NCBI GenBank assembly: GCA_949316235.1
Contig: OX438749.1
Location: 16,942,414 to 17,006,413, forward strand
Reading direction: 5' to 3'
Length of the DNA: 64,000 bases
From: Oegoconia quadripuncta
Taxonomy: Eukaryota > Arthropoda > Insecta > Lepidoptera > Autostichidae
Numbering within the stretch: position 1 is the stretch's first letter; every line of letters begins with the position of its first letter. Shown one piece after another: positions 1-10,387 of this stretch. Under the pieces are notes generated by a model. The model had not been told where the DNA came from. It saw only the letters and a list, made by a program, of their open reading frames with translations, and made no database searches. A program made the position numbers and the translations under genes.

Positions 1-849
1 TAAGTTGCTACTCGTACTTATCTAAGGTTACCCTAAAAAGATCTCTATTTACTTTCCACAACAGCTTATACCAGTCCACTGTTGGACCCAAAGCCTCTAC
101 CAGTGCACGTTAGATTTGTCGCAAGCAGATTGGTATTCACAGATTTTGAAGACTTCAAACCAATTATCCTTTTTCCTGTCCCTATATAGCATTTCGAAAA
201 GTTGACGTGCGCGGTTATCCAGCGCTGCTCGCGGCCAAAAGTACAATATCAAGGTTTCGTTCCAATTTGGGCAGACTCGGTGGCGTTCATATCACAAATT
301 AGTAATATCTTTAAGGCAAATATCGACCAACACAAACACACTCGAAAAACTTTACCCTCCTTCCTGGAGCAGTCAGGTAAAAAGAACAACCGCTGAGTTT
401 CTTACTCATTTATCTCTGGGGAGTCAGTCTTCTGAATGATCGACATTTGTATGCCATGACGTTTTCAGATGTTATTTAATAACTTAAAAAATAAATAAAA
501 AATATTGTTTGGATTTTGATATTGCAGGACTCTCTAGTCTAGTCTAGACTCGTACTTGATCGGATTTTTGATGACGGCAAGACTCAGACAATGCTACATT
601 CGTAAATAAATAAAAAGACCATTGTAAGACTATAACACATGTGCCGTAAACTGTCAATCCTACAAATGGAGGACTTAGTGCCAATAAAGATTTTATTGGT
701 CACTACTATGATGATGTTACTGCATTCCTTAAATGTATATAATAATTTTAGGGTTTGGCTCGACATGAAATATAGATTTAAGACAACTTTTACATCGGAA
801 TAGTGAAGATAGGATGTTATTTCAGGTAGTAAAATGTCATATTATATGT
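1..849. other. Gene-free stretch
   Basis: No convincing gene. The small open frames lack recognisable motifs. Two details stand out: a short TCTAG-type direct repeat near 533-549, and at 352-382 a TTACCC...GGTAA hairpin-like motif that recurs near 52952 and 62131. Confidence 0.5.
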
Positions 850-1189
850 TTTATTTCTTTTTTTTCATTCACAACGGACTGGTGCTAGACCTCAATCACA
901 CCTGATGTTAAGTGAAGATGAGCTCGAAGGTGGAAGCGTACTGACCCGGAAACCCCAACATATTTGGGGGACTGGCTATCTTATCTTTGACAACCGGAAC
1001 ACAACAATGCTATTAACATTGCTGCTTGGCGGCAGATTTAGATAAGATGGTGGTAGCTAGCCAGGCGGACATTTAAAATGCCCTACCACAAACCAAACCG
1101 AGTACTTAAACATGTACCCCGCTGTTGATCGAACCCGCGACCTCCGAATCGTAAACCCAATGTTGTTTACATTGAGCCACGGAGGCGGT
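850..1189 (-). mobile_element. SINE family A, near full length
   Basis: tRNA-derived SINE read on the minus strand: T-rich tail at the left, tRNA-like head at the right. The head ends with the reverse complement of CCTCCGTGGCTCAATGT (A-box region) and holds a B-box-like GGTTCGATC stretch. About 330 bp, as in the other full copies here. It lies 55 bp upstream of the LTR retrotransposon. Confidence 0.85.
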
Positions 1190-1244
1190 TAATATAGGTT
1201 GTTGGAGAAGACCCTGCACTTCCATAACTATAAGATATATCTAC

Positions 1245-1416
1245 TGATGAGTCAATCGACTGCGCTTCACGGCGCAACACTAGTTAAATCGATGGAACGC
1301 GCCCCCAGCACTATTTGGTCGTCTGTCAGAGTGGTCGGCATGGATCTTTTGAAAATGCGCACGCTCATTCAATAAATCTATAAAGTACTTTGGATACACT
1401 TGCGTTTTACTTAACA
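1245..1416 (+). repeat. 5' LTR
   Basis: 172 bp, TG...CA, identical to 7123-7294. It contains AATAAA at 1371-1376, followed by about 40 bp to the LTR end, a plausible poly(A) signal. I see no clear TATA box. Confidence 0.93.
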
Positions 1417-1436
1417 GTTTTCAGAAGTGCGATAGA
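1417..1436 (+). other. Possible primer-binding site (tRNA-Leu-like)
   Basis: Directly after the LTR, CAGAAGTG followed by CGAT resembles the complement of the 3' end of animal leucine tRNA. The usual TGG opening, complement of the tRNA CCA end, is not matched cleanly. A tRNA-Leu primer is an inference; self-priming or an internal tRNA site are alternatives. Confidence 0.4.
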
Positions 1437-2065
1437 ACTTTAATAGTGCCTACGAATGTTATTTTAGCATAGTTTTGTGCAAAACAATCCGTGTGAATTG
1501 TGAATGTCTCTGCTTTAATTTGGTTGCGAGAAAACACGCTTTTAATGTTATGTTTGCGGTGTTGGACGCTTATAAGACGCTTTTACTAATGTAACTCTAT
1601 ATAACTTAAGTAATTGAACGATTTTCTGGACGTTTTACGCATCTTAGTTGTAAATTATTAACCTTGAACTTGCTGTGACACGTGGCGTGGCCGCCCCGCT
1701 CAAGGCCTTTGAAGGGCAATCTGCGCTCGGGGAATGGTGCAACTGAGCTGGTTTGTGGAGTGCACACACCTGGCTTACAATCTGTGTAGCTTGCATGACT
1801 AATCGGGTGAGCTTGTTCCATGTTTCATACATAACTAAAATAGACTTATTTTTACAAAAAAAAAAACAAAAAGAACCAACCTGGTGTGATTAGAATGCAA
1901 TGTTATGACCAATTATAAACAAACAAGGTGGACTTATGTAAACAAACATTGACTCTTTTCTCCAAGTGTTAAATTCATTATTCAATTGTAGTGCTGATAA
2001 ACTAGTGACTCCCCTGCGAATTGGCTTCAAGACTTAAATTTATATTAATTATTTTACAATACAAA
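1437..2065 (+). other. Retrotransposon untranslated leader
   Basis: About 630 bp between the putative primer site and the gag start. It has no long plus-strand frame and includes a short GC-rich patch near 1680-1720. Packaging and dimerisation signals would be expected here, but none can be read by eye. Confidence 0.6.
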
Positions 2066-5000
2066 ATGGGTCGACATCATAAACGACACCATTCATCAAG
2101 TGATTCTTCTTCAGACTCTGACAATGAGGAACAACAGAGGAGCCGAAAATATAAGAAATCATTAAAGAAGAAGAATAATCGTATAGAGGCATTAGAGGGC
2201 CTAGTCCGGGAGTTGCGAGCAACACGCTCTTATCATAGTGAAAATCCCCCATGCTCTTCTCTTGCCAGTGAAACTGTAGCTTCAACGTCAGCTCCCTTAA
2301 ATAATAGTTGTAGCACCATATTACCCAACACAACAGTTCGCTATGTTGGACGTAATGACTTTGTTCCTGAGTTCGACCCACAAAACTCATCCATGTCAAT
2401 GGAACACTGGATTCGAAACTTGGAAAGCATCGCTAGTATGTATGGCTGGGATGAAAGGACACTTATATGCAATTGTACCTCTAAACTAAGAGGTTATGCA
2501 AAGGGGTGGTATGAACGTCAGGTCTCATTTGATATTTCTTGGGCTGATTGGAAAACTAACTTAATCAAAGCCTTCCCATTCACTCGTAATAAACTATGTC
2601 AAATAAGGGAACTAGTTAATAGGGTAAAACCACCAAATGAGGATCCTATTAAATTCTATTGTGATAAATTGGGTATTGGCATGTCATGTGGTATGGCTGA
2701 TGATGTTATCACCGAAGCTATAATTGGAACATTGGGTGACAAACTAATGGAGGTTGGAGCTGTATCAGCTGGGTGTCATGACTCTACTGCTCTATTAAGA
2801 TACTTGGCTAGCGTGAAGACCTCCAATATTGTTAGCGAACATAATCCACCAGATATGGTAACTAATACTAAACTAAAATCAAATAAAGTTCAATGTTTTA
2901 CTTGTGGGAAGCTTGGACATAAATCTAAGGTTTGTCTGATGTTAAAGAAGAAACAGGATAAACAGTGTAAATTCTGTGATAGAGTGGGCCATTTGGAAGT
3001 TGACTGTTACAAAAAAAAGAGGTTAGGAAAACATTGTACATTTTGTAACATTAAAGGTCATACATTTGAAGAATGTAGGAAGAGAGTACCTAAACCTGGA
3101 GTACAGGAAAAGACAGTGAGGAAGGTACAGACGATGTGTTGTGACTTTCCTGATCAGAAATATTTTAAAACTGTGCTAATAAATGGATCTCCTGCTGCTG
3201 CATTTATAGACTTTGGAAGTTCGTGTAACACAATGAAGCAAATGTTTTATAAACAGTTGGACCTACAACAGGAACCTTGCGATGATTCTATTGTCATTAA
3301 GGGATATGGTAATGCTTTAACTTTACCTTTGGGAGTTGTGACAGCTACGCTTAGTGTGGATGGTGTTGAAAAAGTGAACCACTTCTATATTGTACCCAAC
3401 AATATACAAGAATTCGATATTTTAGTTGGCCAGCCGTTCACTGAGGCTTCGAATGTTGTGGTTATGAAAACTTCTACACAATTAAAGTTCTATGAGAGTG
3501 GTTTGGCTTTTGATTTGACTGATTTATGTGACACTTTCGATAAAATCCGGTTGTATCCACACTTTGAAGTTACATTGAAACCAGGTATGAATAAAGTTAT
3601 TGTAAAGTCTGACCCCATTATAAGTGGAATAATGGCAGTAAAGCATAGTGAACAGAGGAAACCTTTATGTGAGAAAGATGTTCTGACTGAGCTGGTAGAT
3701 AACCTAGACGGAACCTCGATTATAAGACTTGTTAATAAAACTAACAACCCAATTACTCTCAAGGCTAATGAATGCGTTGCTCGTGCTGAGCTGTCGGAAC
3801 CAAGCAGCACTGATCCTACGCTAAAAGTGGGCGATCATTTGACACACATGCAAAAACAAGTCCTAAATAAGCTCCTGAAAGATTATGAGCATTGTTTCTC
3901 TGGTGATGGGATGGAACTTGGCAACTGTAAAATTGAAATGTCTATTAAGCTGATTGAAGACAAAGTCATCAATTACAGACCTTACAGATTATCTCATCAT
4001 GAGAGAGAAGTAGTGAGACATACTGTTGCCAAACTCCTGGAAGCTGGTATTATCGAACCATCGAAGTCGCCTTACGCGAGTCCTGTTATACTGGTAAAGA
4101 AGAAGGATGGTGGTTATCGTATGTGTATAGATTATCGGGCCTTAAACAAAATAACCGAAAAGGAGCGATATCCATTACCAGTCATTCAAGACCTATTAGA
4201 TCGCCTAGTGGATAAGACAGTGTTTTGCTGTTTGGACTTGGCCAATGGTTACCATCAGATAAGGATCGCGGAGCCGTCGAGACCGTACACAGGGTTCATT
4301 ACGCCTGATGGTCACTATCAGTACCGCATGATGAGTTTTGGCTTATGCAATGCACCCGCAGTTTTTCAACGGGTGATGAACGAGATTCTCGCTCCTGTTA
4401 TTCATGACTGCGCGGAAGTATACATCGATGACGTCATACTATGGGGAGAAAATGTGGATAGCTGTCTGGGTAATCTTAAGAGGGTGCTGGATCTCATCTC
4501 AGCGGCAGGAATCAAGTTGAAACGTGCCAAATGCTCATTTCTTACTAACACGGTCGAATATTTAGGACATGAGATATCAAATGGGGAAATTCGTCCATCT
4601 TCCCATAAAGTGACTGCGGTTGAAAACTTCAAAACTCCAGCCAATGTTCATGAACTCAGACAGTTCCTGGGACTTGCGAGCTATTTTCGAAAGTTCATTA
4701 AGGGCTTTGCAACCATAGCACAACCACTGACGAAACTGACTAAGAAGAGCGTTGACTGGTGTTGGGGAAATAAGCAAACGGAAGCAGTACAGACCCTTAA
4801 GGAAATACTTACCTCTGACCCTGTACTTACAATATATAGTCCAGATCGGGAGACCCAAATACACACTGATGCATCCAAAATAGGGTTGGGCGGTGTTCTC
4901 CTTCAACGCCAACCAGAAGGCGAATGGAAAGTCGTCGCATATGCAAGTAGACAGACCACGATAACAGAGGAGAAGTACCACAGCTTTGAGCTCGAAGCTC

Positions 5001-6475
5001 TGGCGGTCGTTTTCAGCATCCAAAAATTTAGAGTTTACGTGACTGGAATTAATTTTCGTGTAGTTACCGATTGTTCTGCGCTGCGGTTGGCTTGGTCCAA
5101 GAGAGACTTGTCTCCTCGAATAGCCCGTTGGTGGTTAGATTTACAGGAATACAACTTTGAGGTGGAGCATCGACCGGGATCATCGATGTCACACGTTGAT
5201 GCTCTCAGTCGCAATCCTGTTCTTATTCACCATATTCAAGAGAAAGATTTAATTGATACGTTGCAAGAAACCGATGAAGAGATTCAGGCGTTAATCTTGA
5301 ACTTAAAACTGGAGCTGGACGCGAGTAAGTGCAAGAAAACTGGACTGGCTAAGGATTATAAACTCGTGAACGATCGTTTACATCGTGTGTTGGGTAATGA
5401 GAGTAAACCTGTATTACCTAAGGGTGCAAGATGGCATATAATGAAAGTTTATCATGATGATAATGGACATATGGGGCTAATCAAATGTCTAGAAGCGATT
5501 CAAGGGAAATACTGGTTCCCAAAAATGAGAAAATTTGTTGGAAAATATGTGGCTAGTTGTATTGGATGTCAATTTACCAAAAAGCCAACAGGAAAACAGC
5601 CCGGATTGCTACATCCGATCCCTAAGGTTCCCGTACCCTTTCATACACTGCACATAGACCATTTGGGGCCATTCTGCAAGAGCTCTGGCAAAAGCTATAT
5701 ATTTGCAATCATCGATGGTTTCACCAAATTTACGTGGCTAGAGGCAGTCGCCAGTGCGAACGCAAAGGGTGCAATAACTGCTTTAAATAAGCTAGGTCAA
5801 GTGTTTGGCTACCCATCCCGAATTATCAGTGATAGAGGCACTGCTTTTACTGGACGCGAGTTTAAAGAGTTTTGTGAAGGCCGTGGAATCAAACATGTGC
5901 TGAATGCCGTCGCATCCCCACGTGCCAATGGACAAGTTGAGCGCCTTAACCGCACTATTTTGGCTTCATTAAGTGCTCACATGGGTGAGGAACAGAAAGG
6001 TTGGGACGTTTATCTCCCCAAGGTTCAATTAGGTAATAATTCCACCATAAATCAAGGGACTGGTAAGTCTCCCTTAGAACTTCTATGCGGATTCCGCCCT
6101 CGCTTAGCAGGTGATCTTCGAGGGCCGGTGTGCTCAAGTAAGGGCGTGTCCGAGATGAGAGAGGACGCCATTCAGGAGATTGAAGCGAACGCATCGCGAA
6201 TGAGTACACGTTATAATAAAGGTCGACTCGTGTCGAAGCCCATCGCAGTTGGGACCTTGGTTATGGTAGAGAGAAAGATTTTGCGACCTGGATTATCAAG
6301 TGGCAAATTAGTTCCCAGATACGCAGGGCCATACAAGGTTACCGGTGTGCTGCCTCATGACCGATACGAGGTTACTTCCACCTTGAAGGGAAAGAGGGCC
6401 TATAAAAACGTGATTGCTCGTGACAAGATGAAGAAGTGGTACTCGAGGCTTGTGACCTCTTCCGAAGAGGAATAA
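2066..6475 (+). CDS. Ty3/gypsy Gag-Pol polyprotein
   Basis: A single 1469-residue frame makes the structural and replication proteins of the element. The start is the ATG at 2066 (context ACAAAATGG); the frame is open upstream to 2021 but has no earlier ATG. Seen in order: a basic, Ser-rich N-terminus; Gag; three CCHC zinc knuckles (C277-C290, C301-C314, C324-C337); an aspartic protease around D382 with DFGS where the family has DSG or DTG; reverse transcriptase with YIDD at 786-789; RNase H with D935, E975, D1002 and D1045; an integrase zinc site (H1130, H1135, C1165, C1168); catalytic D1198, D1256 and E1292 (D,D35E); and a GPY motif at 1421-1423. Gag and Pol are in one frame, so no frameshift is needed. 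There is no internal stop. The odd protease residue is the only visible defect. Confidence 0.95.
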   Translation: MGRHHKRHHSSSDSSSDSDNEEQQRSRKYKKSLKKKNNRIEALEGLVRELRATRSYHSENPPCSSLASETVASTSAPLNNSCSTILPNTTVRYVGRNDFVPEFDPQNSSMSMEHWIRNLESIASMYGWDERTLICNCTSKLRGYAKGWYERQVSFDISWADWKTNLIKAFPFTRNKLCQIRELVNRVKPPNEDPIKFYCDKLGIGMSCGMADDVITEAIIGTLGDKLMEVGAVSAGCHDSTALLRYLASVKTSNIVSEHNPPDMVTNTKLKSNKVQCFTCGKLGHKSKVCLMLKKKQDKQCKFCDRVGHLEVDCYKKKRLGKHCTFCNIKGHTFEECRKRVPKPGVQEKTVRKVQTMCCDFPDQKYFKTVLINGSPAAAFIDFGSSCNTMKQMFYKQLDLQQEPCDDSIVIKGYGNALTLPLGVVTATLSVDGVEKVNHFYIVPNNIQEFDILVGQPFTEASNVVVMKTSTQLKFYESGLAFDLTDLCDTFDKIRLYPHFEVTLKPGMNKVIVKSDPIISGIMAVKHSEQRKPLCEKDVLTELVDNLDGTSIIRLVNKTNNPITLKANECVARAELSEPSSTDPTLKVGDHLTHMQKQVLNKLLKDYEHCFSGDGMELGNCKIEMSIKLIEDKVINYRPYRLSHHEREVVRHTVAKLLEAGIIEPSKSPYASPVILVKKKDGGYRMCIDYRALNKITEKERYPLPVIQDLLDRLVDKTVFCCLDLANGYHQIRIAEPSRPYTGFITPDGHYQYRMMSFGLCNAPAVFQRVMNEILAPVIHDCAEVYIDDVILWGENVDSCLGNLKRVLDLISAAGIKLKRAKCSFLTNTVEYLGHEISNGEIRPSSHKVTAVENFKTPANVHELRQFLGLASYFRKFIKGFATIAQPLTKLTKKSVDWCWGNKQTEAVQTLKEILTSDPVLTIYSPDRETQIHTDASKIGLGGVLLQRQPEGEWKVVAYASRQTTITEEKYHSFELEALAVVFSIQKFRVYVTGINFRVVTDCSALRLAWSKRDLSPRIARWWLDLQEYNFEVEHRPGSSMSHVDALSRNPVLIHHIQEKDLIDTLQETDEEIQALILNLKLELDASKCKKTGLAKDYKLVNDRLHRVLGNESKPVLPKGARWHIMKVYHDDNGHMGLIKCLEAIQGKYWFPKMRKFVGKYVASCIGCQFTKKPTGKQPGLLHPIPKVPVPFHTLHIDHLGPFCKSSGKSYIFAIIDGFTKFTWLEAVASANAKGAITALNKLGQVFGYPSRIISDRGTAFTGREFKEFCEGRGIKHVLNAVASPRANGQVERLNRTILASLSAHMGEEQKGWDVYLPKVQLGNNSTINQGTGKSPLELLCGFRPRLAGDLRGPVCSSKGVSEMREDAIQEIEANASRMSTRYNKGRLVSKPIAVGTLVMVERKILRPGLSSGKLVPRYAGPYKVTGVLPHDRYEVTSTLKGKRAYKNVIARDKMKKWYSRLVTSSEEE

Positions 6476-6570
6476 AAGTAGTCCGCTAAAATTTACATAA
6501 TACATATTACTAATACATTATTTGCCCATGAACCCAGATTTATTAGCTTACAGGGTTGATTTCCTTTCTT

Positions 6571-7024
6571 GCCTATGGGGCCGATTATCCAGTTCGCCTA
6601 CGGGGCTATAACTGCTTGCCTTCGGGGCTATCTACATTGCCTGCAGGGCTGATTACCTTATTTTTCCTACTGGGGGTTATGCATTGATGCTTTTGAAGCC
6701 TTCGGGGCGGGTCAATATTATGCCTTAGGGGCGGAATAAGGATGTGCCTATGGGGCTATACGAATGGCCTACGGGGCTGAATCAAGGTGTGCCTTCGGGG
6801 CTTAAATAATTGCGCCTTCGGGGCAATGCATTTATCTTGCCTGAGGGGCTTCATATTCACCACGCCTTCGGGGCTTGATATTCACCATGCCTTCGGGGCT
6901 TGATATTCACCATGCCTTCGGGGCTTGATATCCACCATGCCTTCGGGGCTTGATATTCACCATGCCTTCGGGGCTTGATATTCACCATGCCTTAGGGGCT
7001 TAATATTCGCCACGCCTTTAGGGC
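6571..7024 (+). repeat. Array of GCCTTCGGGGC-type motifs in the retrotransposon 3' UTR
   Basis: About 19 copies of an 11-bp motif, GCCTTCGGGGC or close variants (TATG, TACG, TTAG, TGAG in the middle). From 6839 to 7014 the eight copies start exactly 25 bp apart; further left the spacing drifts between 21 and 25 bp. The conserved unit adds TTGATATTCACCAT. In RNA each GCC-UUCG-GG core could form a short hairpin with a stable UUCG loop. Confidence 0.9.
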
Positions 7025-7122
7025 ATACACGCACCTTTTCAGCTTGAAGACTGGTGAAGATTACGGGCGCGGCGCCTCGTGACTCCACCTTCGAGGTCGA
7101 AGGAGCATCAGGAAGGCCGAGC

Positions 7123-7294
7123 TGATGAGTCAATCGACTGCGCTTCACGGCGCAACACTAGTTAAATCGATGGAACGCGCCCCCAGCACTATTTGGTCGT
7201 CTGTCAGAGTGGTCGGCATGGATCTTTTGAAAATGCGCACGCTCATTCAATAAATCTATAAAGTACTTTGGATACACTTGCGTTTTACTTAACA
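7123..7294 (+). repeat. 3' LTR
   Basis: Same 172 bp as the 5' LTR at 1245, with AATAAA at 7249-7254. The purine tract before it is weak: AGGAAGGCCGAGC interrupted by pyrimidines, near 7110-7122. Confidence 0.93.
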
Positions 7295-7298
7295 CTAC

Positions 7299-8275
7299 AT
7301 ATTGGTTTGGTAACATTTAGGTGCATTCTTACTTTTGCTGCCAGGTTATTAACAATAAAATAATTACAGCTTGTTCCTGTGAGGGGAAAATTGCCTTTCG
7401 AACAAGAGAAGCAGCCTAAATGTAAAATGTGACTATTCTAACGTATCCTGTTTAAACAAATTAAAGAATTTTTGACTTCGACTAAGTTATATGAAATAAG
7501 AACACTAATAATATTCTTAATTTATAGTTATTTTTGGTGTTTAAGACGCCAAATGCGAGTAGGACTCGCACACTGAGGGTACCATACCATACAATCACCA
7601 TAAGCAAACTTAAATATGCAGTTAGTTACGTAGAAGTTGTATGAAGAAAACCGAAAATATATGTGTAGAGTGATAATTCCACACGGGATTTCTGATTAAT
7701 AATTTTCGTATTTATATCGTCAATGTCACATTTTAAGATTATATATAGGTCACTGAAAAGTATCCTTTTTGATAATCTGTCATTGAGTTGATCTTTTAGT
7801 ATGAAAATACGCTTTGAAAGCCAATATATATGCAATAGAAACATTTTTACATCAGCATGCAGTCTTACCTTAGTAGGTATTCGATATTAACGTTAACTTC
7901 TGAGAAAATGAGCCTTGAAATTCGGAAGGACGGACAACAATCCTACTTGGGTTTCGTTCGATTATTTAAAGTAAGGTACGAAACCTTTCCTCTGTCTACT
8001 TACGAAACCCTAAAGATAGGTAAGAATTCAAAAGAAAAGCTACTTCTTATATGGAACACTAAATTGGAGCCTTTGCGTAGTTCCGACTACAGGTTTCCTG
8101 GTTCTCACCAATACCTCAACAATTATATGTGTCGGAGATAGCGATAGATTAGCGATAGAATTTATAACAGGACGTCCCAGTCGCTAGCCCGCCTTCCGGA
8201 TATATGTGTATATGTATCTTACTATCTTCGAATTCACAAGTTTCCATTGTTTTCAGAAATGTAGTAGAGCATACC
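7299..8275. other. Gene-free stretch
   Basis: No recognised gene. A 94-codon plus-strand frame at 7857-8141 (start MQSYLSRYS) has no motif I know and sits in AT-rich non-coding surroundings, so I treat it as chance. Confidence 0.4.
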
Positions 8276-8335
8276 TACTCATCTAGTCCCAAACTAGGCA
8301 AAGCCGGGATACTAAATAACGAATATGTATAACGA
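8276..8335 (-). mobile_element. SINE family B fragment
   Basis: CATCTAGTCCCAAACTAGGC and the following sequence match the 3' half of the minus-strand SINE B at 42913. It is short and diverged. Confidence 0.45.
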
Positions 8336-8593
8336 AGACTCGCGCTCGAAGTGTAGCCGAAAAAGGCCTCTCAGCACGTACGTAATGCTAGAATTCCTAC
8401 ACATAGTGGAATTCAGCTATTTTGTCAAAAGTTAAAAAACTGCTGAAAGAATGCCAAATAGTAGGTATCTACTAGGGAAAAAAATCCACTACAGTTTAAG
8501 AGCTATTTAACATTTTAAGTGAGCATTTTGGCGGCACGTGTTGTTACAATCGTATTTTCTCTGCACAGTCCGTCATCTGCACGGACGTATAAA

Positions 8594-9054
8594 TGTACTG
8601 TTCGGAACTGAGCTGCCAACTGCAACTGCCGACAGCACGTGCAGTGGCTGCATACAGTCGCGACACTTGCAGTTGCAGCGCGCGGCCGAAATGATTATGA
8701 GAGTGACGGTACAAGCTGCGACTGCACAACTTTAACATCCTACAACAATATTTGTAGGATGTTAATGTTGTACCACGTCGTAAATAGCGGCATATTTTAT
8801 GACAAGATTTATTAATTGGTCCTCTTCAATGTCTACTACTCTTCAATGTACTGTATGGCGGTCGTTGCAGGTCCGCAGTCGGAGGCGCCGTGTGTCTGCA
8901 ATTGCACGTGCCGCCGCCGTCGGTTCCACGTGCTGCTGCCGCGGTGCTTTCATATAAATACATACAAAACAGTCGTGCAGGTGGCCAACTACATGCAGCT
9001 GCTGCACGTGCTGTCGGCAGTAGCAGTTGGCAGTTCGGTTCAGAATAGTACCTT
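8594..9054. mobile_element. Inverted-repeat element (MITE-like)
   Basis: Ends of about 58 bp are imperfect inverted repeats (8596-8653 against 8993-9052, roughly 85% by eye) sharing GCCAACTG, GCCGACAGCACGTGCAG and similar blocks. The interior is GC-rich with repeated CACGTG cores, unlike its AT-rich surroundings. It holds a nearly perfect 19-bp hairpin at 8727-8770. No coding capacity. The superfamily cannot be told from the ends alone. Confidence 0.5.
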
Positions 9055-9129
9055 AATAATGTACCGAATTACACTACCCCGAAAAACGCTTGATCGAATA
9101 CGGAGTACATTTTGAGTACAAATAAAATA

Positions 9130-9465
9130 TTTTTTTTTTATGCACAACGGGTTGATACTTAATACCTCAATCACTCCTGATGTTAAGTGAAGATGAGGTC
9201 GAAGGTGGACGCGTGCTGACTCGGAAACCCCAACACATTTGGGGGTCTGGCTATCTTATCTCTGACAACCGGAACACAACAATGCTATTAACATTGCTGA
9301 TTGGCGGTAGATTTAGATAAGATGGCGGTAGCTAGCCAGGCGGACATTTAAAATGCCCTACCACCAACCAAACCGAGTACTTAAACATGTACCCCGCTGG
9401 GGATCGAACCCCCGACCTCCGAATCGCAAACCCAATGTTGTTTACATTGAGCCACAGATGCGGTT
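9130..9465 (-). mobile_element. SINE family A, near full length
   Basis: Minus-strand copy with a T-rich tail at the left and the tRNA-like head (B-box and A-box regions) at the right, matching the other A copies over about 335 bp. Confidence 0.85.
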
Positions 9466-10387
9466 TTTATTGTATTATTACGTATTTATTTATTTATGTT
9501 TTAGTCGTGGGTGTAATAACACTCTAAGCAGCAGTCGCAAGATTTGATCGAGATACAATGACAAGACATAAATGTTGTTATGGACATGTAAAGGGCTACA
9601 TTTAATTATTTATTTCAAATGATGGCTATTTATATTTTGTTAACGCGATTTGTATTTTAAATAATACATATCAAAAGAGTTTAAAATTACTGGCAATTCG
9701 TCATGGCAAAAAGAGCTCATATTCCATTTTCAAATGATTTAGTATAATGTTAAAAACAACCGTACAACAATCAAGTCTTGTAATAACAAGCTTCAAAAGT
9801 AAATTCTAATACTAATATAAGTAATAGATAATATTTTTACATGAACAAGATGAACACGATAGTTAATAATTGTAATGGAAAATTAAACTGCTATAAATGC
9901 TAATTTCCCCAAACATCCAACATCTTGTTAGACGAAAAAAAAGTAAATCACGGGAATCAAATATACGAGTACGAAGTGAAATGCGTCCAAATCACGTCAA
10001 GATCCATTTTATTTTCTCTGCCTACGTCATGATAAATTGGGTAGGAAAATACGGCCGTGTATAAACTGTTATTTCTACGCCATATAGCAAAGATAAAACA
10101 CGTTTAATAAAGTAGGTTATTTGCCATGACAGGAAATTCGTGGGCTTACGGTCTTTGCTTGCCTCAGTTGTTGAGTGCTTGGATCTGGGAGATGATGTTG
10201 GGAGATCGCTTTGTCGATATGGGCTATTGGTGTGTTGACTAGAAGATTTATCTTGTCACGGTATGACAGACGAGAAAACAACTCATTTGGTGAAACTACT
10301 GCTCATGACATCTGTAACCTAATAGATAAGATAAGGGGACCTCAAATACAGGGGTTACAGTTGCGTTGTTAGTCTGCGGACTAAGAT
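9466..10387. other. Gene-free stretch
   Basis: AT-rich. I see no gene, RNA or repeat that I can name. Confidence 0.4.

Larger units (their letters stand above)
1245..7294 (+). mobile_element. Complete Ty3/gypsy LTR retrotransposon
   Basis: A 6050-bp element with 172-bp direct LTRs that I read as identical, starting TG and ending CA, flanked by the 4-bp duplication CTAC (1241-1244 and 7295-7298). Order: LTR, leader, one long gag-pol frame, untranslated region with a tandem array, LTR. The domain order protease, RT, RNase H, integrase places it in Ty3/gypsy (Metaviridae); the Mag-like lineages are my guess for the clade. There is no envelope frame and no chromodomain. Identical LTRs mean a very recent insertion, because LTRs are made identical at insertion. 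Confidence 0.95.

Noticed and set aside
2021..2065. Gag-Pol start at 2021
   Set aside because: The codon at 2021 is TTG. The first ATG in frame is 2066, with a good context, and the following residues look like a normal Gag N-terminus.
2049..2399. 116-codon minus-strand frame
   Set aside because: Shadow of the gag coding sequence; the same applies to all minus frames between 2049 and 6505.
6571..7024. CRISPR array
   Set aside because: The 25-bp period lacks unique spacers, lies in a retrotransposon UTR and the DNA is eukaryotic.
7857..8141. 94-codon plus-strand protein
   Set aside because: No recognisable motif, no neighbouring exon-like features, and chance frames of this size are expected in 64 kb.
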